Shown piece by piece: positions 22,349-24,221 of a stretch of DNA of 24,221 nucleotides. Position 1 is the first letter of the stretch; the number at the start of each line of letters is the position of its first letter. The DNA is from a virus, in the IMG/VR virus record IMGVR_UViG_3300030104_005905, positions 1 to 24,221 of that record. The stretch is one strand, 5' to 3'. The notes beneath the pieces are model-generated. The model was given only the letters and a program-made list of their open reading frames with translations, was not told the DNA's origin and ran no database searches. Made by a program: the position numbers and the translations under genes.

Positions 22349-22408
22349 TTCGATCTGAATGAGAACCGGTTGGTGACCGGTCGAAACGCCCGCAAGGGCG
22401 TCATCGAA
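22349..22408 (+). ncRNA. Hammerhead ribozyme 7 (type I, core with one extra base)
   Basis: Helix I TTCGAT/ATCGAA (22349-22354 with 22403-22408); core CTGAATGA, eight bases in place of seven; helix II ACCGGT/ACCGGT with loop TGGTG (22371-22375); GAAA; helix III CGCCC/GGGCG with a GCAA tetraloop; triplet GTC, cut after 22402. Loop GGT pairs with linker ACC (22410-22412), only 3 bp, the weakest of the nine. Leader 52 nt, longer than the others, with a second ribosome site. Confidence 0.82.
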
Positions 22409-22415
22409 AACCTTT

Positions 22416-22427
22416 GCCTGAGGAGGC
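22416..22427 (+). promoter_or_regulatory. Shine-Dalgarno stem-loop, distant from the start
   Basis: GCCT-GAGG-AGGC, but 27 nt before the ATG at 22455. A second site AAGGAGA (22440-22446) at normal spacing probably starts translation, making this copy a leftover or standby site. Confidence 0.6.
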
Positions 22428-22454
22428 ATTAACTAAATTAAAGGAGACCTAAAT

Positions 22455-23345
22455 ATGGGAGATCTAATTTACTCTCGAAAAGCGAACAACTCATTCCTGA
22501 CGAATGAGGAAATTCAGCAGCGGGCGCCTGCGGTATTCGCCCACGGCGCGGCCAATGACTTGTCGGCAAAATACGGCAACTTTGACTCCACCACGGCGAT
22601 TGCTGTCATGGCGGAAAATAACTACTTTCCGGTTCAGGCTGCCCAGATAAAGTCGCGTAACGTCAAGTCGCTCAAGTATGGTCAGCACCTTTTAGCGTTT
22701 GCAAAAAATGACCCTGTGTCGCTGGCTGAGCAGCCCGAAATCGTGTTTTACAATTCGCACGATGGCGGTAGCAGCATGCGGCTCTTCGCAGGCATGTACC
22801 GCTTCATCTGCAGCAACGGCATCGTGGCTGGTGACGGCTTTGATCAGCGGCTGGTCCACTATCAATCCAACGTGTCATCTTTTGAAAAAATGGTGGCAAG
22901 CACGGCTGATAGCTTGGAGGGCTTGTCAGAGATCACGGCTGAAATGAAGTCGAAGACGCTGTCCGGCGCGGCACAAGCTGAGTTTGCGGAAGCAGCTCTT
23001 GCTACTCGCTTCGACAGCTTCCGAGACTTTGGCGCTGTGTATAGCATGGAAGATGGCAAGCGCGAGCGCTCAGTGTTCACTGCCGCAACCGTGCAGCAAG
23101 CACTGCGTCCGCGTAGGGACGGTGATCTGGGCGCTGACGCATGGACGGTCTTTAACCGCGTTCAGGAAGCTGTACTGCGCGGCGGAGATCACTTCAATCC
23201 GCTGCGGGTCATTGGCGATTCTACGCGCCGAAGTCGCAAAATCCGCACGACCAAAAACGTGCGGCCGCTCAAGTCTATCCGCAGCCATGTGGAGACCAAT
23301 CGAGCGCTATGGGACATCGGCCAAAACATGCTGATGGCCGCCTAA
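22455..23345 (+). CDS. DUF932 domain protein
   Basis: 296 residues. Opening FLTNEEIQQRAPAVFAHGAA, then the Asn/Tyr region YGNFDSTTAIAVMAENNYFP, the pair EIVFYNSHDGGSSMRLFAGM and YRFICSNGIVAGDGF, is the signature of DUF932, a family of phage and plasmid proteins (about 260-350 residues) of unknown biochemical role, often near recombination or early genes. The C-terminal 60 residues (RRSRKIRTTKNVRPLKSIRS) are basic. Starts behind AAGGAGA; flanked by hammerheads 7 and 8. Confidence 0.85.
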   Translation: MGDLIYSRKANNSFLTNEEIQQRAPAVFAHGAANDLSAKYGNFDSTTAIAVMAENNYFPVQAAQIKSRNVKSLKYGQHLLAFAKNDPVSLAEQPEIVFYNSHDGGSSMRLFAGMYRFICSNGIVAGDGFDQRLVHYQSNVSSFEKMVASTADSLEGLSEITAEMKSKTLSGAAQAEFAEAALATRFDSFRDFGAVYSMEDGKRERSVFTAATVQQALRPRRDGDLGADAWTVFNRVQEAVLRGGDHFNPLRVIGDSTRRSRKIRTTKNVRPLKSIRSHVETNRALWDIGQNMLMAA

Positions 23346-23403
23346 TCCATCTGAATGAGAACCGGCTGGGAACCGGTCGAAACGCCCTCACGGGCGTCAT
23401 GGA
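23346..23403 (+). ncRNA. Hammerhead ribozyme 8 (type I, core with one extra base)
   Basis: Helix I TCCAT/ATGGA (23346-23350 with 23399-23403), covarying with the other copies; core CTGAATGA (eight bases, as in copy 7); helix II ACCGG/CCGGT with 7-nt loop CTGGGAA; GAAA; helix III CGCCC/GGGCG, loop TCAC; triplet GTC, cut after 23398. Loop TGGG pairs with linker CCCA (23406-23409), again a joint change. It begins at the base after the upstream stop. Leader 31 nt to ATG at 23430. Confidence 0.85.
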
Positions 23404-23410
23404 AACCCAT

Positions 23411-23424
23411 TGTCTGAGGAGGCA
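23411..23424 (+). promoter_or_regulatory. Shine-Dalgarno stem-loop that decides the start
   Basis: TGTCT-GAGG-AGGCA with one U-G pair. The ATG at 23424 is too close to it, so the ATG at 23430 (7 nt after GAGGAGG) is the likely start. Confidence 0.55.
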
Positions 23425-23429
23425 TGCCT

Positions 23430-23681
23430 ATGAAAAAACCCCTGTCATTTCGACAGATTAGCAATCGCGGCCATGTGCCCGTCATGCATTACGACGGCGG
23501 CTGGCGCACTGGATATGTGAGCAAGGTGGGCAGAACGCTCGTTCACCTTGTGAACAGTTACCCCAAACACACCAAGCGACTAAAGTTCGCGGAGGTCAAA
23601 GGTAAGGTCAGGGTCATGCTCGACAAATCCGGCAAGTCCAGAGACACCGACACCGCTGAGCTGAAGAGACTTTTAGCTTAA
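23430..23681 (+). CDS. 83-residue basic protein, unknown
   Basis: MKKPLSFRQISNRGHVPVMH, then YDGGWRTGYVSKVGRTLVHL, VNSYPKHTKRLKFAEVKGKV and a charged end. Beta-rich and basic, with an SH3-like or KOW-like look (GWRTGYVSKVGRTLVHL), so nucleic-acid binding is possible. No family is claimed. ATG at 23430 preferred over 23424 on spacing. Followed by a complex RNA structure, not by a simple ribozyme. Confidence 0.7.
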   Translation: MKKPLSFRQISNRGHVPVMHYDGGWRTGYVSKVGRTLVHLVNSYPKHTKRLKFAEVKGKVRVMLDKSGKSRDTDTAELKRLLA

Positions 23682-23771
23682 GTGGTGACCCCAACGTAGC
23701 CTTCGTCTGAGGAGGACTTTTAGGTGTGGAAACCTAAACAACTACGCTGGGGCCGGTCGCGATTGTACCAC
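23682..23771 (+). promoter_or_regulatory. Nested RNA structure around a GTG start
   Basis: GTGGT (23682-23686) pairs with ACCAC (23767-23771); inside, CCCCA-a-CGTAG (23689-23699) pairs with CTACG-c-TGGGG (23742-23752), one mismatch. Enclosed are a Shine-Dalgarno hairpin GTCT-GAGG-AGGAC (23705-23717) and TTTAGGT/ACCTAAA (23719-23738), which holds the GTG at 23724. It could control that start. Only sequence complementarity supports it. Confidence 0.5.
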
Positions 23772-23772
23772 A

Positions 23773-23833
23773 TTCCAACCGATGAGAACCGGCTGATGAC
23801 CGGTCGAAACGCCTCTCCTGAGGCGTCTTGGAA
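23773..23833 (+). ncRNA. Hammerhead ribozyme 9 (type I, variant core), inside an open frame
   Basis: Helix I TTCCAA/TTGGAA (23773-23778 with 23828-23833); core CCGATGA (C at position 4, as in copy 4); helix II ACCGG/CCGGT, loop CTGATGA; GAAA; helix III CGCCTC/GAGGCG, loop TCCT; triplet GTC, cut after 23827. Loop TGAT pairs with linker ATCA (23835-23838). A GTG-started frame runs in phase through the whole ribozyme into the next gene. Leader to ATG at 23859: 31 nt. Confidence 0.83.
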
Positions 23834-23841
23834 AATCAAAC

Positions 23842-23855
23842 ATCCTGAGGAGGAT
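23842..23855 (+). promoter_or_regulatory. Shine-Dalgarno stem-loop with covarying stem
   Basis: ATCCT-GAGG-AGGAT: both outer pairs differ from the GCCT/AGGC form yet remain paired. Ends 3 nt before the ATG at 23859. Confidence 0.65.
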
Positions 23856-23858
23856 ATT

Positions 23859-24062
23859 ATGAGTACTTTAAATTCTGAGTATTTTGAACTGGAGGCGGAA
23901 ATTGCTACACTTGCTGAATCAGCGATTGAGCTGCGCTTAATCAACGTCTCAAACCACTTGGCCAATGCGCTCGCAGCAATCGCCAAAGTGACGTTTACAG
24001 AGCCGTCAGATCTGCCGCGCATCGCTTGCATGCATCAGCTAAAATTGGAGGGCATCGTATGA
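23859..24062 (+). CDS. 67-residue helical protein, unknown (possible 112-residue form from GTG 23724)
   Basis: MSTLNSEYFELEAEIATLAE, SAIELRLINVSNHLANALAA and a short tail. Helical, unrecognised. ATG 23859 is preferred because it follows hammerhead 9 and the shared stem-loop. A frame from GTG 23724 (GAGGAGG 8 nt upstream) is continuous with it and would add 45 residues, including WGRSRLYHIPTDENRLMTGR, encoded by the ribozyme. Cleavage would remove that extension. Its stop overlaps the next start (ATGA). Confidence 0.65.
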   Translation: MSTLNSEYFELEAEIATLAESAIELRLINVSNHLANALAAIAKVTFTEPSDLPRIACMHQLKLEGIV

Positions 24063-24221
24063 AGCATTTAACGCCCGAAATGGCCAGCAAGGCCATACGC
24101 AGCATCGGCGGCGAGCCGGTGATTATTGATGTGAACGCCGGCGTGGTGATGTACATGCTGCATGCCCCCACGTTCACTGAGCGGCCATACGTCACGCACC
24201 TCGTGTCCATGCATGAAGACG
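24059..24221 (+). CDS. Partial gene at the right edge, unknown
   Basis: At least 54 codons, MKHLTPEMASKAIRSIGGEP, VIIDVNAGVVMYMLHAPTF, running off the window. GGAGGG precedes the ATG, which overlaps the stop of the gene before, so these two form a coupled pair with no ribozyme between. Not recognised. Confidence 0.65.
   Translation, partial: MKHLTPEMASKAIRSIGGEPVIIDVNAGVVMYMLHAPTFTERPYVTHLVSMHED

Noticed and set aside
18919-23855. Repeated CCTGAGGAGG units as a possible CRISPR or direct-repeat array
   Set aside because: Spacing is irregular (about 80-1000 nt), each unit is just before a start codon, and coding genes fill the intervals.

Overview
The window is part of a tailed double-stranded DNA phage (or prophage) genome with short-tail-like head and connector genes. 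It most likely infects a Gram-negative, probably aquatic, bacterium. That host guess rests on remembered protein types (GTA-type holin, DUF5675 lysin, small basic proteins, cupredoxin-bearing tail protein) and was not searched. No integrase, tRNA, IS or CRISPR array was seen.

Leftward half (minus strand, read from 18255 down to 1): packaging, virion and lysis genes in one tightly packed operon. The order is small terminase, a zinc-ribbon/HTH pair, unknown and small basic proteins, a DUF5675 lysin, an HNH protein, large terminase, portal, a small protein, scaffold, major capsid, a terminator, two connector-type genes, a run of fibre/tail genes, a 25-residue membrane peptide, a holin, a tail protein carrying an inserted cupredoxin-like domain, and the start of a lambda gpJ-like tail-tip protein that runs off the left edge. 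The gpJ-like gene is open from 1749 to base 1 without a stop.

Divergent control region (about 18256-18935): a good sigma70-type promoter (TTGACT, 16 bases, TATAGT) drives rightward transcription into about 450 nt that seem non-coding but hold at least nine short hairpins. The stretch ends in a hairpin with a T-run. I read it as a large structured RNA followed by read-through into the rightward operon.

Rightward half (18936 to the right edge): small, mostly unrecognised, presumably early genes. Two are recognisable, a DUF2786 protein and a DUF932 protein. Nine junctions carry a compact type I hammerhead ribozyme (19311, 19547, 20115, 20465, 21159, 21545, 22349, 23346 and 23773). Each has helix I formed by the flanks, a CUGANGA-type core, GAAA, a closed helix III and a GUC or UUA cleavage triplet. 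Predicted cleavage lies 29-33 nt before the next start codon in eight of nine cases.

In every copy the loop of helix II is complementary to the first bases of the linker after helix I, and the pairing covaries between copies (UGGUU/AACCA, UAGUU/AACUA, UGAGG/CCUCA, UGGG/CCCA, UGAU/AUCA). A pseudoknot is therefore strongly suggested. Most linkers lead into a mini stem-loop that shows the Shine-Dalgarno sequence GAGGAGG in its loop and 3' arm; its stem also covaries. The simplest reading is a self-processing polycistronic transcript. Each cut would leave the upstream mRNA with a ribozyme-capped 3' end and the downstream mRNA with a short, uniform 5'-OH leader. This array is the main discovery of the window.
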